Assembly: GCA_002348185.1 (NCBI GenBank)
Contig: DDYW01000184.1
Span: 1 to 36,820 of the forward strand
Source: Candidatus Hydrogenedentes bacterium UBA2224
GTDB taxonomy: Bacteria; Hydrogenedentota; Hydrogenedentia; Hydrogenedentales; SLHB01
Direction: 5' to 3'
DNA length: 36,820 nt
Under the pieces are notes generated by a model that saw only the letters and a list, made by a program, of their open reading frames with translations, was not told the origin of the DNA and ran no database searches. The position numbers and the translations under genes were made by a program. Below, piece after piece: positions 7,147-15,516 of this stretch (positions are counted from its first letter, which is position 1; every line of letters begins with the position of its first letter).

Positions 7147-8291
7147 AGAAGCACAACGGAATCCTGCGCACCCGGTGGGTGGCGCTTACCGCGCTGGTGG
7201 TTCTTGGGGCCCTGGGCGCCTCGGTCAGCCAGGTGCGCCTGCCCCTCTTCCGGGGATACTGGTATCCCGACACGGCGGAAACGCTGCGAACGGCCTGCGA
7301 ACAGTACCTCAATGAGGCCCAACTGCCCATGCCCGTCCGGGGGCGCATCATCGCCTGCGTGAGTCCCAATGCCGGCTATGCGAATTCCGGGCTCGTCATG
7401 GCGCATGCCTTCAAGGCATTGGAAGCCGGACAGTACGACCGCGTCATCGTGTTGACGGGAGCGCATAGCGCCCGCTTTTCAGGCTGCTCCATTCCCCTCG
7501 TCCAGTATTACGCCACCCCCCTCGGCCTCGTTGATCTCGATATCGCTACCTGCCGACGGCTCTCGATGTCATCCCTCGTCGAGTCGCGCTCAGTGCTGTA
7601 CCGGGTGACCCGCGGAGGCAACGACAAGCGTCTGGCCATTCACGAGACCGAACACGGCATCGAGGTGGTGCTGCCGTTCCTCCAGACCACCCTGGGAAGC
7701 TTCGAACTTGTCCCCATCGTTGTGGGCGACTTGCTGGACGCCGATGGCCGGATTCGGGAAAGCGCCATCGACTCGCTCGTGAACCTCTTGAAGCGCATTG
7801 TAGACGACCGGACCCTCATCGTCGTCAGTTCCAATCTGACGTACTACGGCGAGCGCTACGGGTACACCCCCTTCAAAGAGAACCCCGCCGAGGGGATCGA
7901 ATGGCTGGATAAACAGGCGCTCCACTATGTCTTGAACCGCGACCGCCGGGGGTTCCTCGATTACCTCGAAAAAACGCGCAACCCGATTGATGGGGCCGCC
8001 CCGCTGGCCATTCTCATGACCCTGCTGCCCGAACGCGTGGAGGGCTACCTGCTCAACTACAAGACCGCTGCGCGCGAAATGGGGGAGGGGGGCTCCTCGG
8101 TCTCGTACGCCGCACTGGTGTTTGCCGATCCCGCCGCGCCTCCAAACGAGCGCCGCGAGACCAGGCAGGTGCAGCCATGGGAACCCGCGGATGTGTCCGA
8201 CATCTCGCTCTATGGTCCCATGGCGCCCGTCAGCGGCGAAGACACCGCCGGCCGCCTGTCGCAGAAGGGCGAAACCGCAGGCGGAGAATGA
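7143..8291 (+). CDS. Membrane-anchored MEMO-like protein (AmmeMemoRadiSam B family)
   Basis: Residues 13-30 form a signal-anchor; the remaining 350 residues align by motif with the MEMO1/AmmeMemoRadiSam B fold: RGYWYPD (near 37), PNAGYANSG (75-83), LTGAHSARFSGC (104-115), TEHGIEVVLPFLQ (169-181), VVSSNLTYYG (227-236) and SSVSYAAL. Family proteins are metal-binding and related to class III extradiol dioxygenases. Compared with MEMO1, the PHAGY histidine is Asn76, the SSDxxH segment has Asn and Tyr, and the late cysteine appears to be Asp283, while His108 is kept. No AMMECR1 or radical-SAM partner is adjacent. GTG at 7143 follows aggag. It is probably extracytoplasmic and possibly not a canonical enzyme. 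Confidence 0.8.
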   Translation: MKKHNGILRTRWVALTALVVLGALGASVSQVRLPLFRGYWYPDTAETLRTACEQYLNEAQLPMPVRGRIIACVSPNAGYANSGLVMAHAFKALEAGQYDRVIVLTGAHSARFSGCSIPLVQYYATPLGLVDLDIATCRRLSMSSLVESRSVLYRVTRGGNDKRLAIHETEHGIEVVLPFLQTTLGSFELVPIVVGDLLDADGRIRESAIDSLVNLLKRIVDDRTLIVVSSNLTYYGERYGYTPFKENPAEGIEWLDKQALHYVLNRDRRGFLDYLEKTRNPIDGAAPLAILMTLLPERVEGYLLNYKTAAREMGEGGSSVSYAALVFADPAAPPNERRETRQVQPWEPADVSDISLYGPMAPVSGEDTAGRLSQKGETAGGE

Positions 8292-8311
8292 TCCCTGCCC
8301 TGGCCGCGGGC

Positions 8312-9010
8312 TCAGCGGAAGTCCGGCAGAGCGTTGCGCAATAGCGCGCACAGCCTCGCCGAGGCGTCGCGCGCCGTCGCCAGCACGTGGTCGTGCGTCA
8401 ATCGCTGAACCCGGCAGCAGGTGTTCGTGATGCACGACACCACGGCCGTGCGCAAACCGAGCCTGTGCGCCGCCGCCATTTCAGGCGCGGTGCTCATCCC
8501 GACCGCGCCGGCGCCCATGCTCCGCAGCGCGCCGATTTCCGCACGCGTCTCATAGCTCGGCCCGTGAACCCACGCGTAGACCCCCGTTGCGTCGCACGCC
8601 GGCACGAGCCAGTCCGGCAACAGCTCACCGGGCTGTTCCGGCCAGCGGCGGCAGGGCCAGGTGATGACCCGCTCCACCGCCAGGAGATGACCGGGCTCCA
8701 ATTCAGGCAATAGTCCGCCCGCGGCGTTTGTGAATACCACGCACTCGACGCCCATCGCGGCGAGCGCCCGCACCGGCGCCGTCAGTTCATCAAAACCGAT
8801 GCCCTCATAGATGTGGCGGCGTCCCCGTTGCAGTATCAGAGGCACACCCGCGCATTCCCCGGCGGCAAACGTCCCGGGGTGCCCGGCAACCTGCGCGGGG
8901 CTGCAGTGTTCAAACGCGCTGAACGGCTTTTCCCACACCGGGCGGTCGAGGAGGCCTCCCAGCTCAAGGCCGGAGCCCGTAACGATCGCGATGCGGGGGC
9001 GCAGGGTCAT
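8312..9010 (-). CDS. Purine nucleoside phosphorylase, shortened
   Basis: This protein (232 aa) belongs to the trimeric PNP/MTAP family, which cleaves purine (deoxy)nucleosides with phosphate to give base and (deoxy)ribose-1-phosphate. It has TGSGLE (11-16), GHPG (43-46), RRHIYEG (64-70), FTNAAGG (93-99), GPSYETRAE (150-158), GMSTAPE (171-177) and SCITN (192-196). These include the phosphate-site Ser, Arg and His, the purine-binding Glu154 and Asn196. The usual segment with NPL...GPN...AYD, expected between residues 117 and 143, is mostly missing, so the protein is about 40 residues short. The ATG at 9010 overlaps the dGTPase stop (ATGA), arguing for coupled translation. The reading frame is intact. 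Confidence 0.87.
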   Translation of the reverse strand: MTLRPRIAIVTGSGLELGGLLDRPVWEKPFSAFEHCSPAQVAGHPGTFAAGECAGVPLILQRGRRHIYEGIGFDELTAPVRALAAMGVECVVFTNAAGGLLPELEPGHLLAVERVITWPCRRWPEQPGELLPDWLVPACDATGVYAWVHGPSYETRAEIGALRSMGAGAVGMSTAPEMAAAHRLGLRTAVVSCITNTCCRVQRLTHDHVLATARDASARLCALLRNALPDFR

Positions 9011-10032
9011 GTCTTCCACGCCACCGGAAGCAGATACCGCTCGTAGAGCTCCAGGGCGTACGAATCCGTCATCCCCGCGACGAAATCCACGATCCGCCGC
9101 TCCAGGGGCTCTCCGCTGGACGTCTGATTCAGAACCGGTTCCGGCGGATTCGAGAGCAGGTAGGCGTACAGCTCGCGCAAGACTTTCTTGGCCTTTTCAA
9201 TTTCGCGCTGGATGGTCTCACACGGATAGACTTCGCGATACAGGTAATCCCGCAGCAGGCACGTGCTCTCACGCACCGCGGGCACAATGTCAATCCCGCC
9301 GTCGTTCGAGCCCTCGATGATCCCCCTGACCATGGCGTCAATGCGTTCCGACGACGTCTCTCCGAGGTGTTTCAGGGCGGGCGCGGGGAGATCCGACGGA
9401 CGCAGGATGCCCCCCCGCACGGCGTCGTCTATGTCGTGGTTGATGTAGGCCACCGCATCGCAGATGGCCACGATCCGGCCTTCCAGCGTCGCGGACGAGG
9501 ACTCCTGCTCTCCCCGCAGAATGCTCTTGCCCTTGGAATGATTCGCGATCCCGTCGCGCACCTCGAAGGTCAGATTCAACCCGGGGCCCCGGTAGGTGCT
9601 TTCCAGTTTCTCGACGATGCGCAGACTTTGCGCTGCGTGGTTGAAGCCCTCCGAGTACACCGAATTCAGCACGAACTCGCCCGCATGCCCGAACGGAGCA
9701 TGCCCCAGGTCGTGGGCCAGGGCAATGGCCTCGGTGAGATCCTCGTTCAGAAACAGGGCCCGCGCCACCGTCCGCGCGATCTGGGCCACCTCGAGCGTGT
9801 GAGTCAGGCGGGTGCGGTAGTGGTCCCGTTCCGGCGCCAGAAACACCTGGGTCTTCTGTTTGAGCCGCCGAAAGGCCTTCGAGTGGATCACCCGGTCGCG
9901 ATCACGCTGGTACGCGGTCCGGAACGCGTGCTCGGGTTCGTCGACGACCCGCCCGCGGCTGTTCGCCACCAGCATGGCATACGGACTCAGGGTCTCCCGT
10001 TCCCGCTGCTCAATCTGCTCACGGACGGTCAC
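9007..10032 (-). CDS. dgt: dGTPase-like HD-domain deoxynucleotide triphosphohydrolase
   Basis: Proteins of this family hydrolyse dGTP, or other dNTPs, to the deoxynucleoside and tripolyphosphate. The 341-residue product starts with the family's REQIEQRERETLSPYA and SRGR. It continues with DRDRVIHSKAFRRLKQKTQV and the HD metal site: His78 in RLTHTLEV, His107-Asp108 in LAHDLGHAPFGHAGE. Its length fits the short monomer-type dGTPase rather than the 505-aa E. coli enzyme. The start is GTG at 10032, 10 bp after the phosphoesterase stop, without a clear RBS. The stop is fused to the PNP start, so deoxyguanosine made here could pass directly to PNP. Confidence 0.92.
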   Translation of the reverse strand: MTVREQIEQRERETLSPYAMLVANSRGRVVDEPEHAFRTAYQRDRDRVIHSKAFRRLKQKTQVFLAPERDHYRTRLTHTLEVAQIARTVARALFLNEDLTEAIALAHDLGHAPFGHAGEFVLNSVYSEGFNHAAQSLRIVEKLESTYRGPGLNLTFEVRDGIANHSKGKSILRGEQESSSATLEGRIVAICDAVAYINHDIDDAVRGGILRPSDLPAPALKHLGETSSERIDAMVRGIIEGSNDGGIDIVPAVRESTCLLRDYLYREVYPCETIQREIEKAKKVLRELYAYLLSNPPEPVLNQTSSGEPLERRIVDFVAGMTDSYALELYERYLLPVAWKT

Positions 10033-10042
10033 GGAGGGGCGC

Positions 10043-10774
10043 TCACTTTCCTTTGAAAAGGCGGCGCGCCAGTTCGACGGGCAGGCCCGCCTGCATGATC
10101 TTCAGGGCGCATGCGTCGATGTCATATTCAACACGGCAGAACTCGAAGGTCCGGTTGTCCGTGTCAAACAGACCGAAGGCGGCCCGGGGGTCGCGGTCGC
10201 GCGGTTGCCCCGCCGCCCCGGGATTGATGAAATACCGGTTCATCGGACTGAGCTGGCACACCCCTTCCGGGGGCGTCGCCGCCGTATTCCCCTTCTCGCT
10301 GAAAAACGAGGCCCGATGGCTGTGACCGAAAAAACAGATATTGATCTCGCGGCCGTTCAGGTACTCCAGTTGCCGCACCGCGTCGAGCCAGTCAATGATG
10401 TAGTCGTCGCGATTGCTGGGCGATCCGTGCACCCCCAGGCAGTCCGAATTGAACACGATCTGCTCATGACAGCTCGCCAGCCAGCGCCGGTTGTCGTCGC
10501 GAATCTGCTCATACTGCCATTCGATCGCCTTCTTGGCCGCCGCCCGGAAAAACCACGGATCCTCCAACCCGCATACCGCCGCGTCGTGGTTCCCCATGAT
10601 CGTGGGGATGCCCCGCTCCCGGATGATGTCCACCACTTCATTGGGATTCGCGTTGTACCCCGTCAGGTCGCCCAAACAGATGATGCGGTCCGGTTGCCGT
10701 TCGTCTATCCGCTTGAATACCGCAAGGGTGGCCTCCAGATTCGCATGAAGGTCCGATATGATCGCAATTAACAT
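10043..10774 (-). CDS. Metallophosphoesterase of the YfcE/COG0639-like group
   Basis: The 243-residue cytoplasmic protein has the complete calcineurin-like motif set: SDLHAN (Asp8, His10), GDLTGY (Asp36), GNHD (61-64), HGSP near residue 116 and FFGHSHRA near residue 149. A late INPGAAGQPRDRDPRA is typical of this single-domain group, in which phosphodiesterase and small phosphatase activities are known. The exact substrate is not deducible. ATG at 10774 follows aaggacgag. It lies 45 bp after the GspF-N/PilZ-like/TPR gene and 10 bp before the dGTPase, inside one operon. Confidence 0.88.
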   Translation of the reverse strand: MLIAIISDLHANLEATLAVFKRIDERQPDRIICLGDLTGYNANPNEVVDIIRERGIPTIMGNHDAAVCGLEDPWFFRAAAKKAIEWQYEQIRDDNRRWLASCHEQIVFNSDCLGVHGSPSNRDDYIIDWLDAVRQLEYLNGREINICFFGHSHRASFFSEKGNTAATPPEGVCQLSPMNRYFINPGAAGQPRDRDPRAAFGLFDTDNRTFEFCRVEYDIDACALKIMQAGLPVELARRLFKGK

Positions 10775-10819
10775 CTACTCGTCCTTGAGGGAAATCGCTC
10801 TACCTTGTTACGGCAGTGT

Positions 10820-11815
10820 TTACTCCGATGCTTGCCTGGACTTGTCTTTCTCGATGATGCGGCGCAACTGGGAGACTTTCTTGCGGGCATGCGGGTTTGA
10901 CGGATCCACCTCGAGTATCTTCTGCATTCCCGCCAGCGCCTTCTCATATTCGCGGCGTTTGATGAACTGCACCGCGATATTGTATTCCGTAGCCAATATC
11001 TTCTTTCGAAGACGCGGAGACCGGGGCTGGGCCTTCGTCGCCGCCTTGTACTGCTCGAGCGCCGCCGGATAGTTGCGGGTCTCAAAGTAGAAATCGCCCA
11101 TGGACTCCTCGTGCGTCAAGTCCGCGGAGGCGGCTTCTTTTCTGCGCTCCTCAATCTCCCGTGCTCGCTTCTGCTCGTACTCCTCCGGAGTGTACACGTT
11201 CACCAGCGCCGAGCGCTCCACCAGGATCGAAATGTTGTTGCTCGCCGAGTCCGTGGGAATCAGAAAAAACCGCTCCGCCTCCGGATCGTACGGCTGGAGC
11301 GTGAATCCACGAATCACCTCGCCGTCCTCAAATTCGCAGATCCGCTCGCCGCCCTCCGGATGGTACTCGGGATACCGCTGGTGGGCGTCAAAATGCCCAT
11401 CAAAACTCTTGACCTGAAACACGGCCTTCAATTGGTTAAAACGGACCTGCACCGTCTCTCCCGTTGCCGCGCCTTCCCGCGTCATCGTGTCCAGATAAAA
11501 CCCGGTGTCCTGAGGATTCAACGCGAAACAGACGCCGTAGCTGGCCTTGCCATCCTTGAAACGCACCACAAGCCGCTGGCGCGGATGTTTGCGCCGCGCC
11601 TCGGTGCGCTTCTGTTCAAGGTACTTCTTGCGCAGTTCCTTCTGCTCGTTCCATCGCTGACGCAACACGGTGCCGATGTGCGTCTTGTGGATCGACGTCA
11701 CATAGAGGCCCTGGCGGCCGATCTGGTTCAGGGCGTCGTTTTCCGTCTCGGCCTCAATCACCCCCGAGGTCTCTTTGCCCTCGGCGTCGATCGCCTTATA
11801 GTCGTACTTTGGCAC
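10820..11815 (-). CDS. GspF N-terminal module / PilZ-like repeat / TPR fusion protein
   Basis: Residues 1-45 (MPKYDYKAIDAEGKETSGVI...LYVTSI) match the small N-terminal module of T2SS/T4P platform proteins (GspF/PilC), but none of the following membrane domains are present. After a charged helix (52-78) come two similar beta-rich units: RLVVRFKDGKASYGVCFAL...VQVRFNQLKAVFQVKSFDG (81-140) and RICEFEDGEVIRGFTLQP...ISILVERSALVNVY (158-208). They resemble PilZ-like or SH3-like adaptor domains. TPR-like helices fill 233-320. No signal or TM is seen, so it should be cytoplasmic. GTG at 11815 follows gaggag. It may be an adaptor for an envelope machine; function unknown. Confidence 0.72.
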   Translation of the reverse strand: MPKYDYKAIDAEGKETSGVIEAETENDALNQIGRQGLYVTSIHKTHIGTVLRQRWNEQKELRKKYLEQKRTEARRKHPRQRLVVRFKDGKASYGVCFALNPQDTGFYLDTMTREGAATGETVQVRFNQLKAVFQVKSFDGHFDAHQRYPEYHPEGGERICEFEDGEVIRGFTLQPYDPEAERFFLIPTDSASNNISILVERSALVNVYTPEEYEQKRAREIEERRKEAASADLTHEESMGDFYFETRNYPAALEQYKAATKAQPRSPRLRKKILATEYNIAVQFIKRREYEKALAGMQKILEVDPSNPHARKKVSQLRRIIEKDKSRQASE

Positions 11816-11917
11816 TGCCCCGTCTCCTCAGGCGTAGCCATGCACACCGCCCTTGCGCCCGATTCGAATCGAAAATCGTGCCGCAAAAAAACGGTCCACA
11901 CGACACTCCAATTCGAA

Positions 11918-11946
11918 ACCTTAACACGAAATCGCGGGCCTGTCAA
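11918..11946 (-). promoter_or_regulatory. Candidate promoter P1 for the 11815-8312 operon
   Basis: On the minus strand a perfect TTGACA (11946-11941) is followed after 17 bp by TAAGGT (11923-11918). Transcription would start near 11911 and give a leader of about 96 nt. Confidence 0.5.
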
Positions 11947-12064
11947 AGGATTAAAAATGCTTAACCCGTTGATAGTGCTAAGCTTCTGCCGTGCCCCACC
12001 CCAAACGACTCTCCGGCAGACTCTTGGATCGCCCGACAGCGATCGTGCGAGCTTTTCGAGTTCC

Positions 12065-12093
12065 ATTCTATGCCATCCCCTTGACGATTACAA
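12065..12093 (-). promoter_or_regulatory. Candidate promoter P2 for the 11815-8312 operon
   Basis: On the minus strand TTGTAA (12093-12088) is followed after 17 bp by TAGAAT (12070-12065). The -10 box is the same as in the strong promoter at 19863. The transcript would include P1 in its leader of about 240 nt. Confidence 0.42.
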
Positions 12094-12169
12094 GCGAACT
12101 TTCCGGGGGTATTCCCTTTGCTCACGCCTACATACAGCGCGGCTTGCCGGACCGGCGACGCACGCCGCC

Positions 12170-13777
12170 CTACCGTCGCTTCCCTCCGCGCTTGCGGCGC
12201 AACATCGAGGCGAAATCGCCGAGCTCGTCCACCCGCAAGACATGGCACGCTCCCAGGTACCCCGCGGCGCAGGCTAGAAGCAGGGCACTGACCGACGTTA
12301 GCCGTGCGAGGCCCGTGTCCGCGGGCCAGAGGGCCGCAACACGCGTGTATGCGGCATAGCCCGTCGCGGTCATCACCGCGCCGGCGACGGTCATGCGGAG
12401 AAGCGCCGTGAAAAACGCACTGTTCCACAGGGGGCCATGGCGCATAACCAGCAGGTAGTACAGGCCCCCGAAGTTCACCGTATAGGAGATCACGGTAGCC
12501 AGGGCCAGACCGCGGTATCCCAGCGGCTTCACCATCGCGACATTCAGAAGAATGTTCAGCAGCATGCTCGCGCTGGCCACGATCACCGGGGTCTTGGTAT
12601 CGCCGACGCAAAAGAACCCGGTTACGCCGACCTTGATCCACGCGAACGCGAGGAGTCCAAGGGAATAAATGCTCAGCGCACCCACCGTCAATTCCGTCTG
12701 GGCCGGGGTCCAGTCGCCCCGTTCAAAGAGCAGGCGAACAATCGGCTCTCCAAAGAACAGCAGGCCCAGCAGAGATGGACAGACAAGAAAGTAGCTCTGC
12801 CGGAACCCCGTCATCAGCGTCTCCCGGATCTCCTTCACCCGGTTCCGGGCCGCCGCCTGCGAGAGGAGCGGTAGAATGGCCACCGCTACGGCAAACCCAA
12901 ACATCGACAGAGGGAGCTGGATAAGACGGTTCGCATAGTAAAACGCGCTTACGATCCCTTCGTCCAGGCTGCGGGCAAACAGGGCGTCGACGAGTTTGTT
13001 GACTTCACCCGCGGCCTGTCCCACCAGCACCGGCGCCATAAGGGTGTAAATCTTCCAGACCCCGGCGTGTCGCTGCCTGAAATTCGGGAGCCAGATCCCC
13101 GTCTTTCTTCCCAGCGACACATACAGCACCGCCAACTGGGCAATGCCGCCCAGCCACACGCCCAGAACCAGCGCATAGGCCGGGTCCCGAAAACTGTTGC
13201 GAAACAGAAGGCAGCACGCGATCAGCGCGACGTTCAGCAGGGCGGGCGACCAGGAGGGCGTCGCGTACTCCCGCAGCGTGTACAGGGGCCCCATCGCAAA
13301 CACGGCCATCCCGATGAAAAACAGATACGGGAACGTCCACCGGGCAAGCACCGTGATCAGTCCCAGCTCTTCCGGAGACAGCGTCTCTCCGCCGGTGATG
13401 GGTTTCAGCGTGTTGAGGCCGCCCAGCAGGATGGGGACAAGTACCGTCCCCAGCGCCGTCAGCCCCAGGAGCACCAGCAGCATGGACGCCATGGCCGAGG
13501 ACACCAGCTTCTTGAACTCCCCGTCCCCGTCGTTTTCGACCGTCTTGGTATACACCGGCACAAACGCGGCGTTCAGGGCGCCTTCGCCAATCATGTCCCG
13601 CAGCATGTTGGGCAGTTTGAACGCGAGGATGAAGGCGTCCCGGGAACCCACCGCTACCAGCGCCCCCACCACCATGTCCCGGAAAAGTCCCAGAACGCGG
13701 CTGAGCATCGTGCCGCCCGCGAAGATGGACGCCAGGCGGGCACTCAGGCGCGCGGAATGGTTCGGTGTCTGACTCAT
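12170..13777 (-). CDS. murJ: Lipid II flippase MurJ
   Basis: MurJ is a MOP-superfamily integral membrane protein that flips lipid II to the periplasmic face for peptidoglycan synthesis. The 535-residue product has the family N-terminus (GGTMLSRVLGLFRDMVVGA, near residues 21-39). It also has the highly conserved FILAFKLPNMLRDMIGEGALNAAFVPVY. About 14 hydrophobic helices follow, and the late segment GDTKTPVIVASASMLLNILLN is also typical. ATG at 13777 follows agagg. It is 25 bp after lnt and they are probably co-transcribed, joining peptidoglycan and lipoprotein biogenesis in one unit. Confidence 0.95.
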   Translation of the reverse strand: MSQTPNHSARLSARLASIFAGGTMLSRVLGLFRDMVVGALVAVGSRDAFILAFKLPNMLRDMIGEGALNAAFVPVYTKTVENDGDGEFKKLVSSAMASMLLVLLGLTALGTVLVPILLGGLNTLKPITGGETLSPEELGLITVLARWTFPYLFFIGMAVFAMGPLYTLREYATPSWSPALLNVALIACCLLFRNSFRDPAYALVLGVWLGGIAQLAVLYVSLGRKTGIWLPNFRQRHAGVWKIYTLMAPVLVGQAAGEVNKLVDALFARSLDEGIVSAFYYANRLIQLPLSMFGFAVAVAILPLLSQAAARNRVKEIRETLMTGFRQSYFLVCPSLLGLLFFGEPIVRLLFERGDWTPAQTELTVGALSIYSLGLLAFAWIKVGVTGFFCVGDTKTPVIVASASMLLNILLNVAMVKPLGYRGLALATVISYTVNFGGLYYLLVMRHGPLWNSAFFTALLRMTVAGAVMTATGYAAYTRVAALWPADTGLARLTSVSALLLACAAGYLGACHVLRVDELGDFASMLRRKRGGKRR

Positions 13778-13802
13778 GGTCCTCTATGGCCCCCGATAGC
13801 TC

Positions 13803-15374
13803 TCATGGCGCCTGAGCGACCGGGGGACGGCCTCGAAAGACAAGCGCAAGCACCACGAGAAGCGCCACGGCCGCCACCGAGGCCTGAGGGACGCGCTGGG
13901 GCGCCCACGGCACGGGGCGCGCCGCCGGTTCCGCTACGGGCAGCGCGCCCACGCAACGGAACTGCTTCGTGTCCCGGGGCGACAGGTCCCCCCGAAGCCG
14001 GTGAAACCCGCCGTACGGCGTCACCATCGCGTTCGTGGCCGAGAAGCGGCCCCAGGGGTCAAACACGCCGGAGATCCCCGTATTCGCACAGTGGACGACC
14101 GCCAGCCGGGTCTCGATCGCGCGCAGCCGGGCCTGCTCCAGCTCCTGCTCCAGCGCGTTGCTCGAGCCAAACCAGCCCAGATTGGTGATGACCACCAGGA
14201 AATCCGCCCCCTGCCGGCGCAACGCCTCGCTCATCTCAGCAAAGAGCACCTCAAAACAGATCAGCGGGCCGAACGTGCGTTCGTCCAGCGAAAACACCCG
14301 TGTCTCGCGGCCGGGTTCCACATCGCTGATGATCGGAACGATCTTCTGGATGAACGGAAAATGCGACCCAAACGGCACATACTCCCCAAAGGGCGCCAGG
14401 TGAATCTTGTCGTAATACCCGTCCAGCGTGCCATCGGAGGAGATGAGAAAACTCGAGTTTCGGGACCGCCCGGTCTCCGCATCCGTGCGCTGCGACCCCG
14501 TAAAAAGCGCGGCGCCGGTGTCCCGGGTCAGCGCCTCGATCGGGGCGAAGATCTCGGGAAGCGTCAGTTCGTCCATCACCAGGGTTTCCGGCCAGACAAA
14601 CAGGTCTACGGGTTCATTTTCGGCAAGCACGCGCGATTTCTGCGCGGCGCTGCGGACCATTTCCACCGTGTACTCGGGGTCCCATTTCATTTCCAGCGGG
14701 AAATTCGATTGGAACACGCCCACCTGGAATGGGGGAGAGGCATACGCAGCCGGTTGCACCAGAGCCATTCCCACCCCGTGGGTCCCGATCAGCAGCGACA
14801 GGGCAATCGCCGCGCGCGCAAACCGGAGCCGGCGCGTATAGAGCACTTCCGCAAGCAGCGCGTTGAATGCGACAAGCACCCCCGCCACGAGGGGCGTCCC
14901 TCCGATGGCGGCAAGCTGGAGCAGCGGGAGATCCTTGCCCTGCGAATACGCCAGATTGCTCCAGCCAAAGCCGCTGAGCAGATGGTTCTGCGCATACTCC
15001 ATGGCCATCCACAGCACCGCGAACAGCACGGCCCCCGGCATCCACGGAAGCCGGCCCCGCAGCCAGGACCAGGCGGCGCCCGTTGCCGCCCAATACGCGG
15101 CCATCACAAGGCAAACCGCCTGCTGGCCCCAGAACGCCCAGCCTCCCGCCCAATAGAAATTGGTGAGCAGCCACTGAAGAAGCACGCTGTGAAAGGCCCA
15201 CCCGGCCACAAAAAAACGCGCAGCCGTGACCCTCGGGGCGGAGTCGCGGCATGCGTAAAGCAACGGCGTCAGCGCGACCCAGGCCAGAAAATAAAGGTGC
15301 CAGGTGGGGAAGCACAGCGCGAGTATTACGCCGCTCAGCAACGGGGCCCCCCCTTGTCGGATCATCGTCTTCAT
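13803..15374 (-). CDS. lnt: Apolipoprotein N-acyltransferase Lnt
   Basis: Lnt transfers the third acyl chain to the N-terminal cysteine of lipoproteins in the inner membrane. The 523-residue protein has about seven N-terminal membrane helices, including FGWSNLAYSQGKDLPLLQLAAIGG, then a periplasmic nitrilase-like domain. The catalytic triad is visible: Glu263 in FVWPETLV, Lys323 in YYDKIHLAPFGEYVPF and Cys373 in LICFEVLF. A final C-terminal TM follows. ATG at 15374 is chosen (or ATG 15365); neither has a good RBS. A longer frame to GTG 15438-15440 almost reaches the terminator stem. It sits just after the lipoprotein/secretin operon, whose lipoprotein is a possible substrate. Confidence 0.93.
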   Translation of the reverse strand: MKTMIRQGGAPLLSGVILALCFPTWHLYFLAWVALTPLLYACRDSAPRVTAARFFVAGWAFHSVLLQWLLTNFYWAGGWAFWGQQAVCLVMAAYWAATGAAWSWLRGRLPWMPGAVLFAVLWMAMEYAQNHLLSGFGWSNLAYSQGKDLPLLQLAAIGGTPLVAGVLVAFNALLAEVLYTRRLRFARAAIALSLLIGTHGVGMALVQPAAYASPPFQVGVFQSNFPLEMKWDPEYTVEMVRSAAQKSRVLAENEPVDLFVWPETLVMDELTLPEIFAPIEALTRDTGAALFTGSQRTDAETGRSRNSSFLISSDGTLDGYYDKIHLAPFGEYVPFGSHFPFIQKIVPIISDVEPGRETRVFSLDERTFGPLICFEVLFAEMSEALRRQGADFLVVITNLGWFGSSNALEQELEQARLRAIETRLAVVHCANTGISGVFDPWGRFSATNAMVTPYGGFHRLRGDLSPRDTKQFRCVGALPVAEPAARPVPWAPQRVPQASVAAVALLVVLALVFRGRPPVAQAP

Positions 15375-15449
15375 CGTGGCGGGATCATGCGCATGACCAG
15401 GCCCCCAATTCAACTCCGATGGCTGTGCCGCGGCGGGCACGCCGCGCCG

Positions 15450-15484
15450 AAAAAAACCGGCAGGCCAAGCGTCTGGCCTGCCGG
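15450..15484 (-). terminator. Intrinsic terminator of the secretin operon
   Basis: On the minus strand an 11-bp perfect stem (15474-15484 with 15457-15467, loop of 6) is followed at once by seven T residues (15456-15450). It lies 33 bp beyond the stop of the second secretin gene and before lnt, so it separates the two transcription units. Confidence 0.9.
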
Positions 15485-15516
15485 GACGTTACGGGAATCG
15501 CGCAACCATCGGAAAA

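Larger units (their letters stand above)
11816..12169. other. 354-bp intergenic leader region
   Basis: This gap separates the murJ stop from the start of the GspF-N fusion gene. It is less GC-rich than its surroundings and I find no gene in it. It holds two minus-strand promoter candidates (11918-11946 and 12065-12093). No clear terminator for murJ is visible. The open frames that cross it have no domain or credible start. Confidence 0.6.
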
